From Symsagittifera roscoffensis (taxonomy: Eukaryota; Xenacoelomorpha; Acoela; Convolutidae): a stretch of 64,000 nucleotides of DNA. The position numbers and the translations under genes were made by a program. How positions within the stretch are numbered: position 1 is the stretch's first letter; each line of letters opens with the position of its first letter. Shown here in pieces: positions 8,441 through 20,399 of the stretch. The notes under the pieces were generated by a model, which worked only from the letters and a program-made list of their open reading frames with translations, was not told where the DNA came from and searched no databases. The stretch covers positions 39,223,599 to 39,287,598 of the forward strand of contig NC_087065.1 in NCBI RefSeq assembly GCF_963678635.1, in the 5' to 3' direction.

Positions 8441-11400
8441 TTCTTCTCGCTCAAGTTTTTTCAGGCTGTGGAAAACGGAGCTGGCTGCTACAGCTATCGC
8501 CATTTTAACTCAAACAATAGTGACTTTATGACCAGGAGGCGGTAATATATGGTAATCTCTGCTAAAACCGCTTAAAACAATTGGCAAAAAATTTGTAAAA
8601 TGTTTTAAAAAATTGAACTAATAACTGTTTTCCTTGAAAATCAATGTTTTGTATATAGGCCAGCGCCATAATAAAAATGAGATATTGAAATTCTCAGAAA
8701 AATTATATTATTGACTACGTATTGTTTTATGTTATTACAGTGGTTTAATTTTGATTGGTCAGAATTTTTTTGAGCCTTTTTTGAGACAAGTTTCTAAACG
8801 TTTTCTAGATCTTTGATCCTATTCTAGAGATTGCACAAAAAATATTAAAGAGGATGCTCAAAGTATGCAAAAATTTTTGAATTGACTTTTAAAATTTTTT
8901 TTTTTAAAACTAACCATCTCCTTTTTTTCATCATTATCACTTTCATATCTAGACAAATTGTAGGATTTGATAGGAATATGTGATGAAGGAACTCCTGGCT
9001 ACTACTTCGGTTACTATGAAACTTGTTACTTTCTGGTTTTTCTTATAGAACTGTAATTGCACGATGGTCACGTTTCGTAAGGCTTCTTTTCTCTCAAAAT
9101 CTCTCAATCTCGACAACTAATTTCCGTCCACTTAGTTCTGATTGTCGTCTAAGTTCCACGAAACTTCAGTTTTTGCAAAAACTGCATTGTCACGCTGGCC
9201 ATGTAACGTCAATTCAAAATGGAAAAAAAATGAAACACATTTTAGCTGTTATATTTGGTGTTTTTTTTTAAATAACGCTTTCAATCATCGTTTTCAACGT
9301 ATCATGCGCTTTAATACTGACTGAAACATTAGAGCAGTTTGGTCGAAATGTTCAGAAATACGAAAGCAGTTGTTGTGGTATACATGCTAAGGTTCTTATA
9401 AAACTTGCTCAAAAAACGCGCTTTGAATTTTTAAAGATTGCGATTGAAAAAGATACCCATCATCTACAAAGTCTTTTTGCTCAATAATTTAGCGCAGCCA
9501 TGCCATGTTTACAAACCGACCCCGCACACATCCTACTGTGGGCTAGGGATTCTACTACCGTTACGTCCCTCAAACCCGCGGAACGAGCATCAAACCGTCT
9601 GGTCGCTTCTAATGGGTCTTGTAGAAGTGCCGTGGCTCTAAAACAGAAAGAATGTGACTAGAAGATGAATCCTGGTTTATAAGGGCATTCAGATTTGAAT
9701 GCCAAAAAATTTTTTCTGAAATTTTGAGCAAAGCAGGCCACGTTAAATTTGTTTGGTATCATCTTTCCCGCACACACATTTATGCCGTTTTCAATTTTTA
9801 GAGTTTAATCGAAGTCTGATTGAGATTCTGAGCTGTAGTTTCCATTGTTTTTTCCTTAAAGTTTTGCGTGGAATGACATTCAACCATTGCACGCCAGGTC
9901 ATATTTAGTACTTGTTGAATACTTTTGAGCACTTTGGTTCGAGTTTTCAAATCAATTCTGCAATTTCGCTGCCAGAAGGCGGCTCTGTTCGATTTTTTTC
10001 AGGTTTCTTTTTCCGGAGACAATTCCAAATTTGCTAATTCAAACCACTGTTTAGCGCATCAGATTTCCTTTCACGATATTCCCTTACAAAAATTTCGTTT
10101 AGGGCTATTTTTTTGCCTGCTGTTGAAGCTAACAAAGCGGCTAAAGCTAGTAGACAAGCTTTAAAGCAACCGAACCACCTTTTATTGCCGTTAGAACTGC
10201 TTGTTAAAACTGGTTGTTATTAACTTCACATTAGTGAGCTTGTATATGGAAAGTTTAAAAATCTGTCGTAGCGACCCGAAGTTTTTTTTTTGCAAAACAC
10301 AATGGCTTTTACATAAAATGTTTAGGACTGCTGGCCTGATATAGCAATTTCTCACAAATTAAAAACAATCATGGGAATCTAGTTTGTCAATTACATCTGA
10401 GGTTTTTAAAACTCCTCTTTTTTGTCAAGCACTTTTTTACGGCAAAGTTCGCCAAATGGATATCCTTGTATAACAAATTTTTTATTCTAATTTTGTTTTG
10501 AGGAATATTTTAAGAAACTGTATAAAAGCCGAATTGTAGTGTGTTTTTGGTCATTTTCAAAACATAAACTTCGCACGTCTCAGTATTCAATCTCAGGCCG
10601 TATTTTCGTTCCGATTTCAGAATGCTTCAATCAATTCCGGAGTACTACTATATAGCATCGATTAAATTTCCATCATTCAAATACACAAGGTTTCTTTTCG
10701 AAACTAGCTGTTTGACTAGCCCCTTTATTATTTCCGCAAAAAAAATGAAGCTCTGTTTATTCAGTTTGTCTTCTGACTTTATGATAGAGTTTCGTAGAAA
10801 AAGCAATTAAGTTTAGTGTAAGCGCATTGGGTGTATTTGTAAAATTTTTGGACAATTCAAAAAACATGATTCAACATTGTGTCTCAATTTAGACAGTTTA
10901 AGGCATTGAAGTATAGTTTCAAAACACACAGTGCATCTTGGGTAGTCGTGGCGCTCAATTAGCTTTCCAAACGAGTGTGCACTTGTTTATTCTCTTCGTT
11001 TAGTGTCACAAAAAAACTGTAGGCATCAAAATTGTAGATTTGTTGCACCGAGAGGGCCTTTCTGCCAGCGTATTTAGACGCGATGCGTCTTAGCGTGTTG
11101 CCTATGGCTTTACGTTTCAACTCTTCTTCTATTTTGAAGAAGATGAGGTTGATAATTTTGCAATAAAAAAAATCTTAGGGGTTCAGGTATTTTGCCATCT
11201 TCAGTGAGATTCATCCGATTTTTAGGTGATTACAGAAAACTAAATCCTCCAGTCCCATTTAGTTTACAAAAAAGTTCTTCAAGAAATTGTGTAACTATTT
11301 TATTCGGACCTGCTTCTGATCCGTCAGGACAGGACATAATCGTTGGTATAGATCAAACTCAGTTCCAAAAAAATTTTCTGGATTAAACTTTTGGATTTGG

Positions 11401-11686
11401 AGCGGCGTATTTTGTCATGTGAAGCAGCTAGGCTTACCCCTCTCCTTCATCCAGTTTACAATTTACTAATTTTATTCTCTGCTCAATGTCACTCGGAGGC
11501 GGGCTTGGAACCTGCGGTTAAGGTTTTGGAAGTGGAAAGAATTTTACTCGTTTTTCCATTTATCAAAAATCTCATGGCTGTGGTTTGTTTGCGCCCAATT
11601 CTTTTATGTTGCTCCAAAAAACTAAGAAAAACCTTTGAAAAATTAGCAATTTTGCAACATCCTCTACATTGTACAAGATCTCAATT
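8291..11686 (-). repeat. 3.4-kb PLE 5' region, copy 1
   Basis: Aligns with 14356-17656 throughout, with substitutions and small indels; copy 1 has about 93 bp more near 8480-8570. Only short ORFs are present. Plus-strand frames at 9023-9271, 9438-9641, 11192-11386 and 11391-11807 are also found in the other copy but resemble nothing I know. I read it as the upstream region of the minus-strand PLE, possibly with unrelated passenger sequence. Confidence 0.8.
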
Positions 11687-12160
11687 ACTTTGTCCGACAG
11701 ACTTTCAACAACTAAGGGAAAATGCTATTTTGTTCGTACTCTCTCGAGTAATCGAACATTTCATATTACTGTTTTACCATAGTTTCTTAGCATTAATCAT
11801 CATTTAATTTTTCTTCATACAGTTTTTACAACAAAACATGAAGGACTCTGGAACCATTGGACTTTGGACTGACATAGAACCGTTGCAAGAAGAACTTACA
11901 CAAATGATATGATACCAACTAAATTAACCAAGACATCCGTTCCAATTTATCAGTCCTTAAAACCTTAAGCTATTTTTGCTTGTACAATGTTTGTTCTGTT
12001 TTTTGATGTGCACACAACGTAAGGGTAGGAGGAAGTGTTTCTGCCTGGACTTTTGGGGGACTGAAGTAACCAATGGCTAGCGAGTAGTGGTGTTTTATAG
12101 ATCAACAAATAAAAGATTAATAAATTAAATTTTATAGACAAGAACGTCCTGGGCACGACG
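11687..12160. other. No recognised gene between PLE copies
   Basis: AT-rich. The first 120 bp probably continue the PLE 5' region beyond the point where the LINE interrupts the second copy. A minus-strand frame (11965-12171) continues from the PLE copy 2 end without a recognisable domain; a GIY-YIG end is not found here. Confidence 0.5.
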
Positions 12161-13110
12161 TTAAACTGCATCCCTGTAAAAAGGCAAATTACCGTTACTA
12201 TCAGGTATTTCTATAGTCAACTGCCAATTTGGATGCAATTTATTGGCAGCCTCGAGCACTACCCCAGGTTCGCCCCTCATAGTTCTAACGATCTCATCCA
12301 CATTTCTTAGAAAAAACTCGAATTTACTCTCATTCCGATCTGTTTCCTGCTGTTTTTTACAATTCATGCAAAACCAGACTGTTTCAGCGATCTTTGCGTA
12401 TTCATATTCCAATATGTAACGACACACTAAATAATCAAATCAAACAGGCTTCGCATTTTACCCCTTTGGTGCAGCCTCCGTCATAATCTTCCTTTAGCAA
12501 CGTCGATTTTACTTCTTCTTTCATCAATTCAGATTCGTGTTCTTTGAGCCAAAAATTGGCCAATAATTTTGCGAGAGACGCGCCCACTGCTAAACCGTCT
12601 TTCTTTTACATATTTAGTACGAGTGCATTTGAAATGTACCTTACATTTAGCCATATTTAGTAGCTTTTTCATAGTTTTGCACGATAGTTCTGGAGGATTG
12701 GTTTGCTCATACAGTCTCCTCAAGGCAATTTCGACAGTTTCCTTGGGGGAAAAATTAGCGCTCAAACTCTTTATATCGAGAGAAATTATACTCTCATCAG
12801 ACTCCAATTGAGTTTTCTCCAAGGTCTCCCTGGCCTATTGAGTGTTCGTCTCCATGTTAGCCCCCTCAGTTTCATCAAAGAAATTTGCCAATGTTTTATT
12901 TGGATGGTCATATGAGCTACCAGGTAAAAAAAATAGCGGGACCAAGAGGTGTGCCTTGCATGTGTTTTTTAGATAACTTGTGCCCCCAGTGATCTTACCT
13001 TAGTGTACTGCGCCTCGCTGATCTCTTCTTTTTTTTCATGGCAAGTAAGTTTTTGATTAGCTCTTTTTTATGACAACACTAACAGTCATATTCTTCCTCT
13101 CATTAAATTG
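12161..13110 (-). pseudogene. PLE reverse transcriptase domain, decayed
   Basis: Minus strand in order: LPGSSYDHPNKTLANFF (about 12930-12860), SIISLDIKSLSAN with the motif A Asp (in 12529-12822), a LLNMAKCKVHFKC segment, YVKERRFSSGR where the Q-G-x-x-M-G motif is expected but destroyed, then FFLRNVDEIVRTM where YVDD is expected (12161-12427), and LHPNWQLTIEIPDSNGNLPF. The order matches RTs of Penelope-like elements. The catalytic YVDD reads NVDE and there are several frame changes, so it is inactive. Confidence 0.7.
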
Positions 13111-14441
13111 TTCTGTCTGCAAAAAATCCTTTAATTTCCTCTCATTTTTCATTACACAAAAACCCACCCCTTTACCAAACGAAACTGTCTGAAGACTGTT
13201 CTCCCTCAATTGTTTTCTGTTTTTTAATCAACTCCTTTTTCAGAGGGTGTCGGTTTTGCAATTTCAGCATATTTGATGCCGCTCCAATCTCGCATAGTTT
13301 TTCTCCTGGTATTCTATTTAAGGTCAAATCAAACAAAAACTATCAATATTGGCGAGGACATGGATTTCTTTAAACTTGTATCTACTGGTTGGATATTTTC
13401 GTCAAAAACTCAAGTTTTCCCGCATCCACTGCGACAAATTCACTTCGTCTAGTATTCTGACAGATCTGTCACCCAAGTTTTTTTAATGGTCTTTCCTGTC
13501 TTTTTGAATTTATTCCAAGCTTGTTCTGGTGTCAGCTTATCAAGTTTTTGACATAAAACCTTGCTTGCAGGTTTAGATAGAATATTACAGAAATTCACCA
13601 CTTGTCATCTAGACCCCGTCCTACAACCTCCCTAGCTTTAGCTAGGTTACTTGATGCCTCTGTATGATCCGCAGTTGTATGGCTTAACCCAGATCTCAAA
13701 AACTTTAATTGAAAGCTATGCATCGCTTGATCCAAAAACCACTGTTATCAGGCACGTAAAAATAAAAAAAATCTGGTAAAATTTCGTTATCGAGACTTTT
13801 TCTCAGACATTTAATTCTCAGAAAACTGCTATTACACTCATAAAGTAATTTAGATAATCTAGCACAAGTTTCCAATGTGTTTTTTTCCAGGTTCAATCTA
13901 AGGAGTGGTGATGGCAGCAATATTGCGGTCATCTTTTTTTTTGCAGGCCGCGAGCACGTGAACTCACGTGGCACTCAGCAAAAAAAGCAACCCATTAGTA
14001 TCTTACAACTTACATGTCGTTCACCTACTCCTGAAGTTCCACAGTCAATGCTTCCGCCCTTCGCGCCTTTGCCCCGTCGGCATATCTTCGATGATTTTTT
14101 GGTCTGTGCACTTATCTTTAGGAAAATGCCGTGCAGGTGGTCTCGATGAGACAGCATCGCCAGTAGTGACTTCAGTTCCAATTCACTGGACTGGTACAAT
14201 TGGAGGTACTCTTTGAGTAGCGCAGAATTCTGTTCTTTGCTTCTAGAGATAAGGTTAGCAGTTTTTTTATGAGGATTATCTCTGTTATCCGCAGATCCTC
14301 AAATATATCAATAGTGCTCGTTCTCCTGCAGCAGTTGGTACGGTGGGATGATAAGCCGTTGTTCAGCGCATCGTACCAGAGTAGGATCTTCTCTCTGGCT
14401 AGAGGTTGCTGTTCCAACAAAATTCGCAAATTTTTCCCCAT
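13111..14441 (-). pseudogene. PLE N-terminal coding region, decayed
   Basis: Three minus-strand frames: 14172-14441 (MGKNLRILLEQQPLAREKI), 13975-14199 and 13705-13974 (LLRLNLEKNTLETCARLSKL, then IKCLRKSLDNE). They are followed by fragments down to the RT. They read as one N-terminal region broken by frameshifts; no named domain is visible. The stretch 13111-13704 holds only short fragments. The first segment is repeated at 8291-8440 in copy 1. Confidence 0.5.
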
Positions 14442-17400
14442 GTTGAATATATTAGGGTTGAAAAAAGGCCGAAGACTGCGTAGACCTTCCGTTCTGTCTC
14501 TCTCAGTTCTTCTCGCTCAAGTTTTTTCAGGCTGTGGAATTTGGCTTAAAACAATTAGCAAAAAATTTGTGAAATATTTAAAAAAAATTGAACTAATAAC
14601 TATTTTCCTTGAAAAACAATGTTTTGTATATAGGCCAGCGCCATAATAAAAATGAGATATTGAAATTCTCAGAAAAATTATATTATTGATTACGTATTGT
14701 TTTATGTTATTACAGTGGTTTAACTTTGATTGTTCAGAATTTTTTTGAGCTTTTCGAGACAAGTTTCTAAACATTTTCTAGATCTTTGATCCTATTCTAG
14801 AGATTGCACAAAAAATATTAAAGAGGATGCTCAAAATATGCAGAAATTTTTGAATTGACTTTTTAAAATTCTTTTTTTAATACTAACCATCTCCTTTTTT
14901 TATCATTATCACTTCCATATCTAGACAAATTGTAGGATTTGATAGGAATATGTGATGAAGGAACTCCTGGCTACTACTTCGGTTACAATGAAACTTGTTA
15001 CTTTCTGGTTTTTCTTATAGAACTGTAATTGCACGATGGTCACGTTTCGTAAGGCTTCTTTTCTCTCGAAATTGCTCAATCTCGACAACTAATTTCCGTC
15101 CACTTAGTTCTGATTGTCGTCTAAGTTCCACGAAACTTCAGTTTTTGCAAAAACTGCATTGTCACGCGGGTCATGTAACGTCAATTCAAAATGGAAAAAA
15201 AATGAAACTCATTTTAGCTGTTATATTTGGTGTTTTTTTAAAATAACGCTTTCAATCATCATTTTCAACGTATCATGCGCTTTAATACTGACTGAAACAT
15301 TAGAGCAGTTTGGTCGAAATGTTCAGAAATACGAATGCAGTTGTTGTGGTATACATGCTAAGGTTCTTATAAAACTTGCTCAAAAAACGCGCTTTGAATT
15401 TTTAAAGATTGCGATTGAAAAATATACCCATCATCTACAAAGTCTTTTTGCTCAATAATTTAGCGCAGCCATGCCATGTTTACAAACCGACCCCGCACAT
15501 ATCCTACTGTGGGCTAGGGATTCGACTACCGTTACGTCCCTCAAACCCGCAAAACGAGCATCAAACCGTCTGGTCGCTTCTAATTGGTCTTGTAGAAGTG
15601 CCGTGGCTCTAAAACAGAAAGAATGTGACTAGAAGATGAATCCTGATTTATAAGGGCATTCAGATTTGAATGCCAAAAAATTTTTTCTGAAATTTCGAGC
15701 AAAGCAGGCCACGTTAAATTTGTTTGGTATCATCTTTCCCGCACACACATTTATGCCGTTTTCAATTTTTAGAGTTTAATCGAAGTCTGATTGAGATTCT
15801 GAGCTGTAGTTTCCATAGTTTTTTCCTTAAAGTTTTGCGTTGAATGACATTCAACCATTGCACGCCAGGTCATATTTAGTACTTGTTGAAAATTTTTGAG
15901 CACTTTGGTTCGAGTTTTCAAATCAAGTCTGCAATTTCGCTGCAATTTTTTTTTCAGATTTCTTTTTCCGGAGACAATTCAAAATTTGCAAATTCAAACC
16001 ACCGTTTAGAAAATTCAAAAATCTGCAAATTCAAACCATCAGATTTCCTTTCACGATATTCCCTTACAAAAGTTTCGTTTATGGTTATTTTTTCGCCTGC
16101 TGTTGAAGCAAACAAAGCGGGTAAAGCTAGTAGACAAGTTTTAAAGCAACCGAACCACCTTTTGTTGTCGTTAGAACTGCTTGTTAAAACTGGTTGTTAT
16201 TAATTTCACATTAGTGAGCTTGTATATGGAAAGTTTAAAATTCTGTCGTAGCGACCCGAAGTTTTTTTTGCAAAACACAATGGCTTTTACATAAAATGTT
16301 TAGGACTTTTGGGCTGATATAGCAATTTCTCACAAATTAAAAATAATCATTGGACTCTAGTTCGTCAATTACATCTGAGGTTTTTAAAAGTCCTCTTTTT
16401 TTATCAAGCACTTCTCTACGGCAAAATTTGCCAATTGGAGATCCTTGTATAACAAATTTTTTATTTTAATTTTGTTTTTTTGAGGAATATTTTAAGAAAC
16501 TGTATAAAAACCGAATTGTACTGTGTTTTTCGTCAGTTTTTGCACGTCTCAGTATTCAATCTCAGGCCGTATTTTTGTTCCGATTTCAGAATGTTTCAAA
16601 CAATTCCGGAGTACTACAATATAGCATCGATTAAATTTCCATCATTCAAATACACAAGGTTTCTTTTCGAAACTAGCTGTTTGACTAGCCCCTGAATTAT
16701 TTCCGCAAAAAAGATGAAACTCTGTTTATTCAGCTTGTCTTCTGACTTTATGATAGAGTTTCGTAGAAAAGGCAATTAGGTTTAGTGTAAGCGCATTGGG
16801 TGTATTTGTAAATTTTTTTGACAATTCAAAAAACATGATTCAACATTGTGTCTCAATTTAGAGAGTTTAAGGCATTCTTGAAGTATAGTTTCAAAACACA
16901 CAGTGCATCTTGGGTAGTCGTGGCTCAATTAGCTGTCCAAACGAGTGTGCATCTGTTTATTCTCTTCGTTTAGTGTCACAAAAAAACTGTAGGCATCAAA
17001 ATTGTAGATTTGTTGCTCCGAGAGGGCCTTTCTGCCAGCGTATTTAGACGCGATGCGTCTTAGCGTGTTGCCTATGGCAATACGTTTCAACTCTTCTTCT
17101 ATTTTGAAGAAGATGAGGTCGATAATTTTGCAACAAAAAAGTTCTTAGGGGTTAAGGTATTTTGCCATCTTCAGTGAGATTCATCCGATTTTTAGGTGAT
17201 TACAGAAAATTAAGTCCTGCAGTCCCATTTAGTTTACAAAAAAGTTCTTCAAGAAATTGTGTATTTATTTTATTCGGACCTGCTTCTGATCTGTCAGGAC
17301 AGGACATAATCGTTGGTATAGATCAAACTCAGTTCCAAAAAAAATTTCTGGATTAAACTTTTGGATTTGGAGCGGCATATTTTGTCATCTGAAGCAGCTA

Positions 17401-17656
17401 GGCTTACCCCTCTCCTTCATCCAGTTTACAATTTACTAATTTTATTCTCTGCTCAATGTCACTCGGAGGCGGGCTTGAAACCTGTGGTTAAGGTTTTGGA
17501 AGTGGAAAAATTTTTACTCGTTTTTCCATTTATCAAAAATCTCTTGGCTGTGGTTTGTTTTCGCCCAATTCTTTTATGTTGCTCCAAAAAATTAAGAAAA
17601 ACCTTTGAAAAATTAGCAATTTTGCAACATCCTCTACCTTGTACAAGATCTCAATT
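14356..17656 (-). repeat. 3.3-kb PLE 5' region, copy 2
   Basis: Second copy of 8291-11686. It has a local 30-40 bp duplication around 15985-16045 (AAATTCAAACCA repeated) absent from copy 1, and lacks about 93 bp near 14540. Similarity stops exactly at TCAATT 17651-17656, where the LINE begins. Confidence 0.8.
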
Positions 17657-17996
17657 GTGGCAGACATCAACATACTGATTTTCTGGTGCAGGAGCTACAG
17701 TGGTTCTGCGATTGTTCCCCCACAGGGTGGGCATTCGGAGAGGCACACAGCCCAGGTGCGGGAATGGCAGTTATTTCTCTGTCAGCCGTATTTCAGAGTT
17801 GGGACGACAGCTAGGACGAGGCGGTCCTGTAAAAACTTTCGATACCAATCACATGGCAAGTCTAATTTCTACAGTAGAGATAGGCGGTGCCGGCAGCCGT
17901 CATAGACAGACTGCTGGTAGCGTCTCGGGCTTGGCTGACTCCCGGTTGCGAGAGGCAGGGTCCGGTCATCGCGGCAAATCAAGCGAGCACCCGGAA

Positions 17997-18929
17997 AAGT
18001 TCAGGGGGGCCACTTGCAATGTGGGCACCATAAAAAAGAGACAGTGTGAGGTGGTGGAGACACTGACTAGAAGGAGAGTGGACCTGTGTAGTGTGTCGGA
18101 GCATAGTTGGTCTTGTGGCTTAACAGCCAATCAGGCTCGTATTCTCAAGGGTTAGGATTCCAGTTACAAGTTTTTCTGGTGTGGGAACAGCTCAAGACTG
18201 GGTTGAATTGGGATACTGTTGGCTGAGCCTTGGGTGGATAAGGTATTCGAAGTCCAGCGTATCTCCGACAGATATATCCAACTGAAGTTTATCATTGGCG
18301 GGGCGGTGTTCAACTTTCTTGCCATCTATGCTTCTCAGGTTGGACTGCCTGAAGTTGAAAAGGAGCGATTCTACGGTCAGTTGCAGAGCACTGTCGCCAG
18401 GGTTCCTGCTTCGGAGATACTTGTATCGCTGGGGACTGGAACGGTCATGTTGGTGCTGACACTGATGGCTTCGATGAAGTCCACGGTGGGCAGGGTTTTG
18501 GCGTCCGAAATGCTGAGGGTGTGAGGATTCTGGAGTTTGCTTGACTAAGGACCTGCGTGTAGGCAACACCTGGTTTAAGAAGGGGACTCTCACCTCATCA
18601 CATACAGCTCTGGTGACTACAGAACCCAGATTTACTACATCCTTTTCCGCAAAAACTTCAGCAAGGCAGTAAGTAATGTCAAGGTCATACCGAATGAGGA
18701 ATGCGTTCAACAGCACCATCTGGTGGTGTGTCACTTCTCAGTCTACATCCCCGCTGTGAAGAAGCGCAAGTTTACTTCCCGTGTCCGCTCCTGGAAGCCC
18801 AAGGATCCTGCTACTGCGAGCCAGTTCCATGCCGCCTTCAGGGATAAGGTGGCTACTGTTGCTACCAATGACGGCCCTCCAAACTCGGTGGAGGAGGCAG
18901 TGGGCCAAGCTAAAGGACCCACTCCTTGA
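17997..18929 (+). pseudogene. LINE AP endonuclease domain, frameshifted
   Basis: Fragments in order: CNVGTIKKRQCEVVETLTRR with VDLCSVSEHSW (17997-18152; the usual QE reads SE), KVFEVQRISDRYIQLKF (18219-18360), GDWNGHVGADTDGFDEVH (around 18433, in another frame; equivalent to the GDFN motif), and HHLVVCHFSV (from about 18714; the C-terminal catalytic His region). At least three frame changes and internal stops break it. Family knowledge: it would nick target DNA to prime reverse transcription. Confidence 0.75.
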
Positions 18930-19118
18930 GGCGGCCACTAAAGTGTGCGGCCCCTCCAAACAACACCAGTGGAAGCCGGAAACTTGGTGGAAGATCGGAA
19001 GTGTGGAAGAGGCGGTGAGAGAGAAACGGGCGTACTTTAAAACTTCAAAACCTACAACAACCTGAAGTAATTAGGCATGACGGCTGAGGCGAAAGAAGCT
19101 AAAGCTGCTGACAATTAG

Positions 19119-20399
19119 GCCAAATGTGTTGCCAAACACGTCATCTGGCTGGCCAAGTCTCAGGCAGAAAAAGCCAAATTCGCCAACATTCCCCCTGATG
19201 ACGGCAGTGTCTACCGGATTGCCAAGCAGATGGACCGTACAAATCAGGACGTTGTGGGAGAGAAGTGTGTTCGTAATGATGCAGGTGAGCTCTCGCTCAG
19301 TGATGAGGACAAGATGAAAGCGTGGGTGGAGCACTACGCGATACTGCTAAACGTCGAGTTCGAGTGGCCTTGCCACCTGCTCCCTGAAGTACCGCCTGTT
19401 GCAGTTCCCCCTGCATGTGTGTCTGCTGTACTTATCTGTAAACCTCTCAGCAAAATGAAGATAGGTAAGGCCGCTGGCCCATCTGGTATCATAGCTGAGA
19501 TGCTGAAAGCATCTGGTGAGGAGGGAGTTCAGCTAGCCACGCAACTGGCTGAGGCAGTCTTCGGCAACAGTGAGATCTATGAAGACTGGGAGGAGAGCTT
19601 CATCCTGAACCTCTTCAAAGGTAAAGGTGATGCGCTAGATCGCGGTAACTATCGTGGCCTTAAGCTTACAGACCAGGTCATGAAACTGTTGGAACATGTG
19701 TTGGACCCTCTCATCCGCAACATGGTGGACATTAATGAAATGCAGTTTGATTTCGTGCCGGGCGGGGGAACAACTGATGCTATCTTTATTGTTCGCCAGT
19801 TGCAAGAGAAGTACATCGCAGCGAAGAAGCTTCTCTATTTCGCCTTTGTCGATCTGGAGAAAGCTTTCGATCGAGTGCCGAGAAAAGTCCTCTGGTGGGC
19901 TATGAGAAAACTTGGAATCGAGGAGTGGGCGATGCGTGTCATCCAGGGCATTTACACCAATGCCAGGAGCCGCGTGCGGGTAAACAGACAGTACAGTAAG
20001 GAGTTTGGAGTCGGAGTGGGTGTGCATCAAGGTTCAGAACTCAGCCCGCTGCTCTTCATCATGGTACTGGAAGCGCTGTCATGCGAGTTCACCCTAGTCG
20101 TGCCTTGGGAGATTCTGTACGCTGATGACCTTGTAATTATCGCTGATTCCATGGGGGAGTGCATCACCAAGCTGAAGGCCTGGAAGGCAAACATGGAGGA
20201 GAAAGGTTTGCGAGTAAACATGAAGAAGACTAAGATTCTAGTCTCCGGTCTTGGCCTTGACCAGTTGCAGAACTCCGGCAAGTACCCCTGCGCAGTGTGT
20301 CGCAGAGGAGTACGCTCAAACTCGATAAGGTGCTCCCAATGTAAATTCTGGGAGACTGTCTGCAGATCCGGAATTTTTCTATCCAAGATGTCATGGTGA
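19119..20399 (+). CDS. LINE reverse transcriptase with C-terminal zinc-finger-like motif
   Basis: The frame is open from just after TAG 19116-19118; the first Met is 19230, giving 389 residues. Coding-like sequence precedes that Met, so it is an internal start of a broken ORF2. Counting from Met 19230: motif A FVDLEKAFD with Asp 208, motif B HQGSELSPLLF, motif C YADD with Asp 299 and 300. From Cys 354 a CAVC - CSQC cysteine pattern resembles a PHD-like finger, but the downstream Cys/His part is lost by a frameshift before TGA 20397-20399. FGFVPG reads FDFVPG. The RT core is long and uninterrupted; the full protein is not. Confidence 0.85.
   Translation, partial: AKCVAKHVIWLAKSQAEKAKFANIPPDDGSVYRIAKQMDRTNQDVVGEKCVRNDAGELSLSDEDKMKAWVEHYAILLNVEFEWPCHLLPEVPPVAVPPACVSAVLICKPLSKMKIGKAAGPSGIIAEMLKASGEEGVQLATQLAEAVFGNSEIYEDWEESFILNLFKGKGDALDRGNYRGLKLTDQVMKLLEHVLDPLIRNMVDINEMQFDFVPGGGTTDAIFIVRQLQEKYIAAKKLLYFAFVDLEKAFDRVPRKVLWWAMRKLGIEEWAMRVIQGIYTNARSRVRVNRQYSKEFGVGVGVHQGSELSPLLFIMVLEALSCEFTLVVPWEILYADDLVIIADSMGECITKLKAWKANMEEKGLRVNMKKTKILVSGLGLDQLQNSGKYPCAVCRRGVRSNSIRCSQCKFWETVCRSGIFLSKMSW

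Larger units (their letters stand above)
7492..11686 (-). mobile_element. Penelope-like element copy 1, internally deleted
   Basis: On the minus strand from right to left: a 3.4-kb 5' region (shared with 14356-17656), the protein N-terminus (8291-8440), a deletion junction at 8290/8291, the RT end and linker (8045-8290), and the GIY-YIG tail (7492-7800). Most of the RT domain is missing. The following tails at 5412-7491 lie in the same orientation. Confidence 0.65.
12161..17656 (-). mobile_element. Penelope-like element copy 2, C-terminally truncated
   Basis: From right to left on the minus strand: 5' region (17656-14450), N-terminal coding segments (14441-13705), RT domain segments (about 13110-12161). 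It ends at NLPF without the GIY-YIG tail. Orientation is the same as copy 1, so the copies are head to tail. The LINE at 17657 interrupts the 5' end. Confidence 0.7.

Noticed and set aside
9023-9271. Plus-strand 82-aa ORF repeated at 14995-15246 (MLLSGFSYRTVIARW)
   Set aside because: Shared only because the 3.3-kb region is duplicated; the end differs between copies and no domain is recognisable.
12785-12805. CTGATGAG on the minus strand inside the PLE RT
   Set aside because: Coding sequence (ESDES) with no GAAA partner or flanking stems; chance match.
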